Positions 25,666 through 32,790 of a DNA stretch of 64,000 nt are shown one piece after another. The notes beneath the pieces were generated by a model that worked only from the letters and a program-made list of their open reading frames with translations, made no database searches and was not told the DNA's origin. Positions within the stretch are counted from its first letter, which is position 1. Every line of letters begins with the position of its first letter. Source of the DNA: Sphingomonas sp. ATCC 31555 (GTDB lineage: Bacteria; Pseudomonadota; Alphaproteobacteria; Sphingomonadales; Sphingomonadaceae); NCBI RefSeq assembly GCF_000282895.1, contig NZ_ALBQ01000001.1, positions 1-64,000 of the forward strand, given 5' to 3'. The translations under genes and the position numbers were made by a program.

Positions 25666-26328
25666 ATGTCCAAAACGAAAGAACATTGGATGCGCCTGAC
25701 CCCTGCCCTGCTCGCCGTCTCCCTCGCCGCCTGTTCGAGCGGTGGCGAGCCAGCGGGTGAGGGAAATGCAGCCTTCAACGCCCTGCCTGCCGCCAACGCG
25801 GTGCAGCCGGACAACGCCGAGGCGCCACTGGAGCCGCTATCCCCACCGGCGCCGGGGCAACCCGGCGGGTTGCCCGACGATCGGACGCCGGTGAGCGAAG
25901 CGCCCTTCACGCCCGACAGCGCACAGGGCGCGGCCAATGTGGTCCAAACCTATTATGCGCTGATCGAGGCGGGCCGATACGCCGATGCCTGGGCGCTGTG
26001 GAGCGACGGTGGCAAGGCGTCGGGAGGCGATGCCGCACAGTTCGCGACGCGCTTCGCAACCTATTCCGAATATCACGCTAATGTGGGCGCCCCGGGCGCG
26101 ATCGAGGCCGGCGCGGGCCAACGCTATGTAACGGTGCCGGTGCAAGTCTATGCCCGGATCCGGGCTACCGGGAAGCCCTTCTACCAACTCGGCGCTGTAA
26201 CCCTGCACCGGACCGGCGACATCGACGGGGCGACGCCCGAGCAGCGCCAATGGCGGATCCGCGCGATCAAGTTCGAGGACGATCCGGGCCGACCGACAAT
26301 AGCTGTCCCCGGCGGTGATCATCGCTAG
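25666..26328 (+). CDS. Putative lipoprotein with Pro/Ala-rich linker and NTF2-like C-terminal domain
   Basis: A 220-residue lipoprotein (212 if the ATG at 25690, MRLTPALL, is used). The lipobox is SLAAC; then comes a low-complexity linker rich in Pro, Ala, Asn and Gly, and from about residue 90 a domain that looks like a tetratricopeptide-free NTF2-type fold (VQTYYALIEAGRYADAWALW, WRIRAIKF). Neither start has a clear ribosome site. It follows the ExbD gene by 31 bp and may be cotranscribed. The function is unknown. Confidence 0.6.
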   Translation: MSKTKEHWMRLTPALLAVSLAACSSGGEPAGEGNAAFNALPAANAVQPDNAEAPLEPLSPPAPGQPGGLPDDRTPVSEAPFTPDSAQGAANVVQTYYALIEAGRYADAWALWSDGGKASGGDAAQFATRFATYSEYHANVGAPGAIEAGAGQRYVTVPVQVYARIRATGKPFYQLGAVTLHRTGDIDGATPEQRQWRIRAIKFEDDPGRPTIAVPGGDHR

Positions 26329-26337
26329 ATTGGCGCC

Positions 26338-26745
26338 ATGGCCCGCTTCTCTCGCACCATCACTGCCGGCTCGGCCGATATCGACGAACTGGGGCATGTG
26401 AACAACGCCGTCTGGGTCGCGTGGATTCAGGACATTGCCGTGGCGCATTGGAATGCACGCGCGACCGAAGCCGAGCGCGATGCCTGCGTCTGGGTCGTGA
26501 CGCGGCACGAGATCGACTATCGCGGCAATCTGCGCGCCGGCGAGCAGGTGACAGCCGAAACCTGGATCCCCGATCCGCCACGCGGCGCACGGTTCAACCG
26601 CCACGTCCAGTTCCTGTCCGGCGACGGCAAGGTGCTGGTGGCGGCGGTGACCAGCTGGGCGCTGCTCGATCGTGCCAGCGGCCGGCTGATGCGCGTGCCG
26701 GCCGAGATGGCCGATCGTTTTCGCGAGACCGCCACCGAGGCCTGA
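26338..26745 (+). CDS. Hotdog-fold acyl-CoA thioesterase
   Basis: A 135-residue 4-hydroxybenzoyl-CoA thioesterase / YbgC-like protein. The signature DIDELGHVNNAVWVAWIQD contains the catalytic Asp-region and the HVNN turn; the beta sheet includes RHEIDYRGNLRAGEQV and TSWALLDRASGRLMRVP. It would release CoA from acyl-CoA esters. It starts 9 bp after the preceding lipoprotein stop and is probably in the same operon, without an evident functional link. Confidence 0.85.
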   Translation: MARFSRTITAGSADIDELGHVNNAVWVAWIQDIAVAHWNARATEAERDACVWVVTRHEIDYRGNLRAGEQVTAETWIPDPPRGARFNRHVQFLSGDGKVLVAAVTSWALLDRASGRLMRVPAEMADRFRETATEA

Positions 26746-26812
26746 CGAAGCGACTCGCACGCGCGACGGGCGGTGGTTCGCGCCAGCACCGATTTGCCCT
26801 ATCCTGCCACCA

Positions 26813-27505
26813 ATGGTTTCCCGGCGCGTCCCCCTTTCGCTGGCGGCTTTGGCGCTGCCCTTGCTGCTTTCGGCCTGCCTGTTCGGCAGCGGCGGCAGCG
26901 AAAAGCGCCCCGCACAGAGCCGCCAGCCTTCGCGCGGCCCGATCACGCTCCGCGAGCCCACGCCGCGCGACACGCAGCAATGCTTTACCGATCTTTCTCG
27001 CAGCGGCATTCGCTACAGCCCGTTGCCCGATCGCGATTTCGGCGGCGGATGCGTGGTGCGCGGCGCCGTGCAGCTGCTGGACATCGGCGTGCCGGTGAGT
27101 GGGATCAAGTCGATGCGGTGCCCGCTTGCCCGCGCCTTCACTGGCTGGGTGCAGTTCGCGGTCGCACCGGCGGCGCGGCAGATGCTGGGCAGCGATCTGG
27201 TGCGGGTGGAAACCTTCGGCACCTATTCCTGCCGCGCCGTGGTTGGGCGGCCCGAATCCGCGACCAAGCTGTCTGAGCACGGGCTGGCCAATGCCGTCGA
27301 CGTTTCCGGCTTCGTGCTGAAGGACGGCCGGCGCGTGACGATCCTGCGCGACTGGCAATCCTCCGACCCTGCCGTCCGCCGCTTCCTGGAGGCAGTGCAC
27401 GGATCGGCCTGCAAGCGCTTTGCGACGGTACTGAGCCCACGCTACAACGCGGCGCACCGCGATCATTTCCACTTCGACATGGGGCGCGGGCCCTTCTGCG
27501 CTTGA
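26813..27505 (+). CDS. Extensin-like family lipoprotein, probable peptidoglycan-related peptidase
   Basis: A 230-residue protein with a lipoprotein signal (LALPLLLSACLFGS) and, from about residue 50, the extensin-like C-terminal domain (pfam06904 type). That domain has HGLANAVDVSGF and RDHFHFDMG, a His/Asp set like the zinc site of D-Ala-D-Ala peptidases of the LAS group, and paired cysteines. A role in cell-wall peptide trimming in the periplasm is inferred from that resemblance. Confidence 0.78.
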   Translation: MVSRRVPLSLAALALPLLLSACLFGSGGSEKRPAQSRQPSRGPITLREPTPRDTQQCFTDLSRSGIRYSPLPDRDFGGGCVVRGAVQLLDIGVPVSGIKSMRCPLARAFTGWVQFAVAPAARQMLGSDLVRVETFGTYSCRAVVGRPESATKLSEHGLANAVDVSGFVLKDGRRVTILRDWQSSDPAVRRFLEAVHGSACKRFATVLSPRYNAAHRDHFHFDMGRGPFCA

Positions 27506-27544
27506 CGCTTTCCAAGCGCGCCGGAACGTCCTAATCGGCCTTGG

Positions 27545-28420
27545 ATGAGTGACACGAGAGTCCCGTCGCGCGTCTTCCGTCCCGCCCAGGAGGAAGCGGA
27601 AAGCGCCAATACCGCCACCGGCACCCCGCAGACCGAGCACCCCGCCTATCGCTTGGCGTTCCAGGACATGGACTTCCTGCTGCGCGAGGATCTGCGGCCG
27701 ATCCGCTTCCAGCTGGAACTGCTGAAGCCCCAGCTGCTGCTGGACGAAGCCAATATTGCCTCCACCTTCGTGATCTATGGCTCGGCTCGAATTCCGGAGC
27801 CGGCCAAGGCAGAAGCCGTGCTCGCGCTGGCCGAAACCGAGCAGCAGAAGCGGATCGCGAACAGCCTGGTCGCCAAGTCGAAATATTACGACGTGGCGCG
27901 CCGGCTGGGCCAGATCGCCAGCAACTTCCCGCTCGATGCGGCGGGCAAGCGCCACTTCGTCGTGACGTCGGGCGGCGGCCCGTCGATCATGGAAGCAGCC
28001 AATCGCGGCGCGCAGGATGTTGGCGCGGAGACGATCGGGCTGAACATTGTGCTACCGCACGAACAGGCGCCGAACCCCTATGTCACGCCGTCGCTGAGCA
28101 TGCAGTTCCACTATTTCGCGCTGCGCAAGATGCACTTCCTGCTCCATGCGCGCGCGGTGGCCGTGTTCCCGGGCGGGTTCGGCACCTTCGACGAAAGCTT
28201 CGAACTGCTTACGCTGATCCAGACCGGCAAGATCGATCCGATCCCGGTCCTGTTCTACGGAAAGGAATTCTGGAACCGCGTCGTCAATTTCGAGGCGCTG
28301 TGCGAGGAAGGCGTGATCTCCCCGCGCGACCTGAACCTGTTCCACTTCTGCGAAACCGCTGAAGAGGGTTGGGAAATCGTTCAGGACTTCTGGCGGAACA
28401 AGGAAAAGCCGGCCGCCTGA
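27545..28420 (+). CDS. LOG-family Rossmann protein (TIGR00730-like nucleotide hydrolase)
   Basis: A 291-residue protein of the LOG (lysine-decarboxylase-like) family. It carries VIYGSARIPEPAKA, the motif GGGPSIMEAANRGA and the diagnostic PGGFGTFDE. Relatives cleave nucleoside monophosphates, including cytokinin ribotides, to bases and ribose 5-phosphate. The N-terminal extension of about 60 residues is typical of the longer proteobacterial form. It converges on alr with 9 bp between stops. The enzyme is probably cytoplasmic and its true substrate is unknown. Confidence 0.85.
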   Translation: MSDTRVPSRVFRPAQEEAESANTATGTPQTEHPAYRLAFQDMDFLLREDLRPIRFQLELLKPQLLLDEANIASTFVIYGSARIPEPAKAEAVLALAETEQQKRIANSLVAKSKYYDVARRLGQIASNFPLDAAGKRHFVVTSGGGPSIMEAANRGAQDVGAETIGLNIVLPHEQAPNPYVTPSLSMQFHYFALRKMHFLLHARAVAVFPGGFGTFDESFELLTLIQTGKIDPIPVLFYGKEFWNRVVNFEALCEEGVISPRDLNLFHFCETAEEGWEIVQDFWRNKEKPAA

Positions 28421-28429
28421 GGGCGCCGG

Positions 28430-29455
28430 CTATTCCCATATCCGATCGAACCGTGCGCCCAGGCCGGTCAGCAGCTCATATTGCGAGAGTCCGCTGACTG
28501 CCGCGGTTTCAGGCAGGTCATAGTCGATCGCGACCCAGTCGCCCTCGCTCAGGTGCGGCGCGGCGTCGACGCTCAGCGCGGTCAGGTCCATCGAGATGCG
28601 GCCTAGCACGGGCAGCACCGCATCCCCTGCCCGGCCGCGCCCGCGATCGGAGAAGCAGCGCAGATAGCCATCGGCATAGCCGAGGTTCAGGATCGCCACT
28701 TCCATGTCCCGCGGCGCGGTGAAAGTGGCATTGTAGCCGATCGTCTCGCCGGCGGCGACGCGGCGCCGCTGCAGGATCTGCGCTTCGGGCGTCGCCACCT
28801 GGCGAATGCCGGCATGGCCGTCGCGATATCGGCCGCCATAGAGCGCAATGCCGGGACGGGTGAGATCGAAATGATAGTCTGGCCCGAGCGCGATGCCCGC
28901 GCTGTTCGCCAGGCTCATCCGTCGCGCGGAGGTGCGGCCGGCCAGCGCGGCGAAGCGATCACGCTGACGACCATTCAGCGGCACATCCTCCTCCGCCGAG
29001 ACCAGATGGCTGAGCAGCGTATCGATCGCGAGCCCGTCGAGCAGCCCTTGGGCAACCTGTTCGGGCGAAACGCCCAGCCGGTTCATGCCGGTATCGACCA
29101 TCACGTCGCAGTTGCCGCCGCCAGCCTCGCGCCAACGCCGCACCTGCTCGGCGCTGGCGAGGACCGGGCGAAGCTGGGGCGGGCGATCGGCGAGGTCTTC
29201 GGCACGGATGCCGTGAAGCACGGAGAGGCCGACGCCCAGATCGGCCAGTGCGCGCGCCTCGCTCCAGGTAGCGACGAAAAAGTCGCGGCAGCCCGCCGCC
29301 GCCAGCCGCTCGACCACGCCCCGCGCACCCAGACCATAGCCGTTCGCCTTCACCGCCGCCCCGCACGCTGCGCGGCCACTCAGCCCATCGAGCAATCGCC
29401 AGTTCGCGACGAGGGCGGCAGCGTCAAGGCGGAGACGAAGCGGAGAGGGGATCAT
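28430..29455 (-). CDS. alr: Alanine racemase
   Basis: A 341-residue PLP enzyme that makes D-alanine for peptidoglycan. The PLP-lysine motif AAVKANGYGLGARG is at about residue 35, and the second catalytic base lies in ETIGYNATFTAPRDM. The barrel and C-terminal beta domain (SMDLTALSVD, WVAIDYD) are complete. It starts 9 bp after the MHS transporter stop, so the two probably share a transcript. Whether that joins alr to the RiPP genes further upstream is unclear; a housekeeping role is more likely. Confidence 0.92.
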   Translation of the reverse strand: MIPSPLRLRLDAAALVANWRLLDGLSGRAACGAAVKANGYGLGARGVVERLAAAGCRDFFVATWSEARALADLGVGLSVLHGIRAEDLADRPPQLRPVLASAEQVRRWREAGGGNCDVMVDTGMNRLGVSPEQVAQGLLDGLAIDTLLSHLVSAEEDVPLNGRQRDRFAALAGRTSARRMSLANSAGIALGPDYHFDLTRPGIALYGGRYRDGHAGIRQVATPEAQILQRRRVAAGETIGYNATFTAPRDMEVAILNLGYADGYLRCFSDRGRGRAGDAVLPVLGRISMDLTALSVDAAPHLSEGDWVAIDYDLPETAAVSGLSQYELLTGLGARFDRIWE

Positions 29456-29464
29456 GCCCCGCGG

Positions 29465-31051
29465 TTAGCGCCCTCGTTCGCGCAACGCCACCGTCTCCTT
29501 CAGCCCCAGCATCGTCACGACCAGCGCCATCGCCACCACTGCCATGGTGTACCACAGCCCTGCCACCGGGTTCCCGGTGCGCGCGACGATGTACTGGCTG
29601 ATGAAGGGAAGGAAGCCGCCGAAATAGCCGGTGCCGATGTGATAGGGGATCGACATCGACGAATAGCGGATGCGTGAGGGGAACATCTCGCTGAGCAGCG
29701 CCGCCACCGGGCCGAAGGTGGCGCCGCACAGTGCCATCAGCACCGTCATCGCCACCAGGATCATTGCGATGTCGAGCGGCGGCGGCACGATGCGGTCGAA
29801 GCGATAGCCGGCATCCTTCAGCGCGGCATCCACCGCAGCCGGTTCTGTCTGCGGCACGACCTGCCCGCCGATCGTGACGACCACGCTGGGCGCCGTGTCG
29901 GTGGTATAGATCACCCCGCGCTTCGACAGGTGGTCGAGCATCCGTCCGCATTCGTCGCGCTGAACGGCCGCGAAGGGATCATAGGCGCAGTGCGGGCCGG
30001 AGACGACCACCGGCGCGCGCAGCGCCGCCTTGGCCAGGCTCGGGTTTGCCGCACTACCGATCACGTAAAAACAGGGGAATAGCAGCAGCAGCGTCAGCGC
30101 ATAGCCGATGACGATCGGCGGCTTGCGACCTACCCGGTCAGAGATTTTCCCGAACAGGATGAAGAAGCCCACCCCGATAAGCGCACCTGCGCCGGTGATC
30201 AGCTGCGCCGCCGTCTGGTCCAGCCGCATCGGGCCGGAAAGGAAGGACAACACCGAAAACATCGACGTGTACCAGATCACGGTCAATCCGGCGGCGATGC
30301 CGAACAGCGCGACCGCAAGCCGGCGCTTGTTGCCGGGATAGGTGAAGCTTTCAAGGAACGGGTTTCCCGCGGTTTCGCCTGCCTCCTTCATCGCTCTGAA
30401 GACCGGGCTTTCGGAAAGCTTGAGGCGCATCCACAGCGAAATCGCCAGCAGCACCATCGAGAACAAGAACGGCAGCCGCCAGCCCCACGCATCCCAGACC
30501 GGCGCAAAACCGAGCTTGAACAGCAGCACCACCGCCAGGCTGAGGATGAAGCCGCCAACGACGCTCGCCTGGATGAAACTGGTATGATAGCCGGCGCGGC
30601 CGGGCGGAGAGTGTTCCGCCACATAGATCGCGGCGCCGCCATATTCGCCGCCGAGCGCCAGCCCTTGTGCAACGCGCAGCACCAGTATCAGGATCGGCGC
30701 GATTGCACCGATCGTCGCATAGCCGGGCACCAGCCCGATGCCTGCGGTGGCCAGCCCCATCAGGGTGATGGTGACGAGGAAGGTGTATTTCCGCCCCATC
30801 CGATCCCCCAGAAAGCCGAACAGCACGGCGCCGAGCGGCCGAAAGCCGAAGCCCACCGCAAAGGTTGCCCAGGAAAGCAGCGTCGCCATCACCTCGTTCC
30901 CGGAGGGGAAGAAAGTGCGGCCGAGGATGCCGGTAGCGGTAAGCGTGCCCCAGATGAAGAAATCATACCATTCGAACACGGTGCCGAGCGACGATGCGCC
31001 GATCACCATCCGCATCTCGCCCGCGGTTGGTTCGCGAACCCCCTCCGTCAT
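29465..31051 (-). CDS. MFS transporter of the metabolite:H+ symporter (MHS) family
   Basis: A 528-residue 12-helix transporter. MHS landmarks are FEWYDFFIWGTL in TM1, FGFLGDRMGRKYTF in the motif-A loop, and LGGEYGGAAIYVAEHSPPGRAG. The family's enlarged periplasmic loop (about residues 350-420, with paired Cys in GPHCAY and DECGRM) explains the length. A GGGAGGAAG site precedes the ATG. MHS proteins import organic acids, betaine or proline. It lies 76 bp downstream of the oxygenase of the borosin-like operon on the same strand, so cotranscription is possible, but export of a peptide by this family would be unusual. Confidence 0.87.
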   Translation of the reverse strand: MTEGVREPTAGEMRMVIGASSLGTVFEWYDFFIWGTLTATGILGRTFFPSGNEVMATLLSWATFAVGFGFRPLGAVLFGFLGDRMGRKYTFLVTITLMGLATAGIGLVPGYATIGAIAPILILVLRVAQGLALGGEYGGAAIYVAEHSPPGRAGYHTSFIQASVVGGFILSLAVVLLFKLGFAPVWDAWGWRLPFLFSMVLLAISLWMRLKLSESPVFRAMKEAGETAGNPFLESFTYPGNKRRLAVALFGIAAGLTVIWYTSMFSVLSFLSGPMRLDQTAAQLITGAGALIGVGFFILFGKISDRVGRKPPIVIGYALTLLLLFPCFYVIGSAANPSLAKAALRAPVVVSGPHCAYDPFAAVQRDECGRMLDHLSKRGVIYTTDTAPSVVVTIGGQVVPQTEPAAVDAALKDAGYRFDRIVPPPLDIAMILVAMTVLMALCGATFGPVAALLSEMFPSRIRYSSMSIPYHIGTGYFGGFLPFISQYIVARTGNPVAGLWYTMAVVAMALVVTMLGLKETVALRERGR

Positions 31052-31127
31052 CCTGTTCTTCCTCCCAGCCCGCGCCGGTTTTACAGGATTTGCGAAGAGC
31101 GTCGAGCGGCGGAATTGCGATCGGAAG

Positions 31128-31814
31128 CTAAACGGACACGCGGAAATCGAACGAAATCCTGGTGCCGCCGCTCATATTGTCGAGCGTGCCGTGCTGCAAA
31201 TGCGTGCCGTAGAACATCAGCGCCTGGCCATATTCCAGCGTGACGGGCTGGAAGTCGCTAAGGCCGGGCGCGGATTCGAAGTACAGGCTGTTGCTGCCAT
31301 AGACGCGCGTGACCGGCAGCCAGATATTGAGCGCGGTATCGCGCTGGCCATATTCGCGATCGGTGTGGAACCGCAGGATCGCGCGCGATCCATGAAAATT
31401 CACGCGCATCATCGCCTGCGGCTGCTGACTGACGATGCGCGTCACAAAGTCCGAAATGCGATGATGGATAAGGCTGTCTAGCAGCGGCATCGCGCGGTCG
31501 ATCACGGCGGACCGCAGCGCCTTGCTCACGTCCCAACTGTTGCGCAGCGTCGCGGTGTTCGGCAGCGCATGCACCGGATCCGGTGGGTTCCAGCGCGGAT
31601 CCTGGTGCAGCGCCTCCAGCGAATCGGTGCCAAAATAGTCGCGGACGACTGCCCGCAGATCCCAGCGCCGAACATCATAGTCGAAAACGAAGGCCATGGG
31701 CAGGCGATTGGCGCCCAGCGTGATGCTGTGGTCGCTCAAGCGGCCGTGATGTGCCTGCTCCATAGCCATCGTAAGAACGTCGCTCTGCGGCATGGGATGT
31801 GGTTCGGCGTTCAC
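31128..31814 (-). CDS. 2-oxoglutarate/Fe(II)-dependent oxygenase, candidate RiPP tailoring enzyme
   Basis: A 228-residue protein read from a GTG at 31814 that overlaps the TGA of the repeat-protein gene (GTGA), implying translational coupling; an ATG at 31793 would give 221 residues. The jelly-roll core has the facial triad His150-x-Asp152 (RFHTDRE) and His208 (LQHGT), and a 2OG-binding Arg219 (GGTRISFDFR). The overall form recalls the StrG / phytanoyl-type oxygenases used in secondary metabolism. Its place directly behind a methyltransferase and a repeat protein suggests hydroxylation of the peptide product; this is inference. No signal peptide is seen. Confidence 0.72.
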   Translation of the reverse strand: MNAEPHPMPQSDVLTMAMEQAHHGRLSDHSITLGANRLPMAFVFDYDVRRWDLRAVVRDYFGTDSLEALHQDPRWNPPDPVHALPNTATLRNSWDVSKALRSAVIDRAMPLLDSLIHHRISDFVTRIVSQQPQAMMRVNFHGSRAILRFHTDREYGQRDTALNIWLPVTRVYGSNSLYFESAPGLSDFQPVTLEYGQALMFYGTHLQHGTLDNMSGGTRISFDFRVSV

Positions 31815-32740
31815 GCTGCCTTGGCAAGCCGCACCGCATGCCGCAGCAACCCTTTTGCTGCGCGCCGGTCCACATCGGGCCGCAGCAGCTTACGAGTTCC
31901 GCCAGAGGGATTGTTGGTATCCTGGGCTGCGATGACTTCCACCACTTCCACGATCACTTCGGTCATCACTTCGGTGGTGACTTCGGTCGTCACTTCCGTG
32001 GTAACCTCCGTCGTGACTTCCGTGGTCACTTCGGTGGTAACTTCCGTCGTCACTTCGGTGGTTTCGCTCACCATGACGGCGATCATCATGATCGTCGGCG
32101 CGCCGGTGGTCGCGGTCGTGCCGGTGACGTTGACATAGGTGGGCTGATCGCCCGCCGTCCACATCATCCCGTAGAAGGTGAGGTTGCCGCTGCTCTTGGC
32201 GAACTGAAGGATGGCGTTCTGGGGATTGCCGTCGGCGCTGAACCAGGCAAGCTGATCGATCTCGCCGCTCGAGGTCTGCTCGCCCGTATAGACGGCCTTG
32301 TTCACCAGCGCGCCGGAATAGGTGACGTTGGGCGCTTCGATCAGCAGCGTCTGCCCGGTTGAGGTCGCCTGGCCGCTGCTGGTGACGCTGTAGAGGTTAT
32401 AGGTACCGTTCCAGGTGGAAAGCGATTGCGATGCCACCCCTGCATTGCCGAACAGGTTGTTCGACGCCGGCAGCGCGGCGCTGCCTTGCGCATATTTGCC
32501 GACGAAGCCGTTGACGCCCGAGCTCTGGTAGAATGTGAGGCTCGCGGAACTGCCATTGCCGCTGCTCGCCGACCAACTGACGGCAGTACTGCCGCTGAAG
32601 CTGGGATTGACGATCGCCACACCATTGACGGAGATCGACTGCGTACTCGTGTCGATCACGACGGGCCCGGGCACATAGGTGGTGCCGTCCGGCTGGAGCC
32701 AACTCGTCATGTAGGTGCCGGATGGATCGAAGCTAGCCAT
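31811..32740 (-). CDS. Repeat protein, candidate trans-acting borosin precursor
   Basis: A 309-residue protein with an excellent ribosome site (AAGGAGAGG) before the ATG at 32740, 50 bp after the methyltransferase stop. Residues about 5-195 are a tandem pair of roughly 85-residue beta-rich, Ser/Gly/Thr-rich domains (SGTYMTSWLQPDG and NGTYNLYSVTSSG; each ends near SGVNGFVGKYAQG or SGNLTFYGMMWTAG). After a hydrophobic run (IMMIAVMV) come eight exact TTEV units (227-258), then MTEV, IVEV, VEV and IAA (to 272), and a basic tail rich in Arg and Lys. No signal peptide. I recognise no named domain. The repeats plus neighbouring OphMA-like methyltransferase make it the likely substrate; an alternative is a surface or adhesion protein. 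Confidence 0.68.
   Translation of the reverse strand: MASFDPSGTYMTSWLQPDGTTYVPGPVVIDTSTQSISVNGVAIVNPSFSGSTAVSWSASSGNGSSASLTFYQSSGVNGFVGKYAQGSAALPASNNLFGNAGVASQSLSTWNGTYNLYSVTSSGQATSTGQTLLIEAPNVTYSGALVNKAVYTGEQTSSGEIDQLAWFSADGNPQNAILQFAKSSGNLTFYGMMWTAGDQPTYVNVTGTTATTGAPTIMMIAVMVSETTEVTTEVTTEVTTEVTTEVTTEVTTEVTTEVMTEVIVEVVEVIAAQDTNNPSGGTRKLLRPDVDRRAAKGLLRHAVRLAKAA
31967..32062 (-). repeat. Tandem 12-bp repeat encoding (Thr-Thr-Glu-Val)x8
   Basis: Eight consecutive 12-base units each encode Thr-Thr-Glu-Val on the minus strand. The protein repeat is perfect while the DNA units differ at third codon positions (Thr ACC/ACG, Val GTG/GTC/GTT, one Glu GAG). Synonymous drift with perfect protein identity points to selection on the peptide rather than recent slippage. 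Related units MTEV, IVEV and VEV continue down to 31934. Confidence 0.9.
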
Positions 32741-32790
32741 AAACCTCTCCTTTCGGGATCGATGCACGCCATCCTGGGACGGCGCAGTCC

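Noticed and set aside
31934..32062. Short regular repeats considered as a CRISPR array or VNTR
   Set aside because: Units are 12 bp without spacers, lie in frame within a gene, and vary only at synonymous positions.
31569..32138. Plus-strand frames with Val-Val-Thr-Ser or His-Phe-Gly repeats
   Set aside because: These are the complement of the Thr-Thr-Glu-Val repeats. The minus strand has the ribosome site, the coupled neighbours and third-position variation that keeps TTEV.
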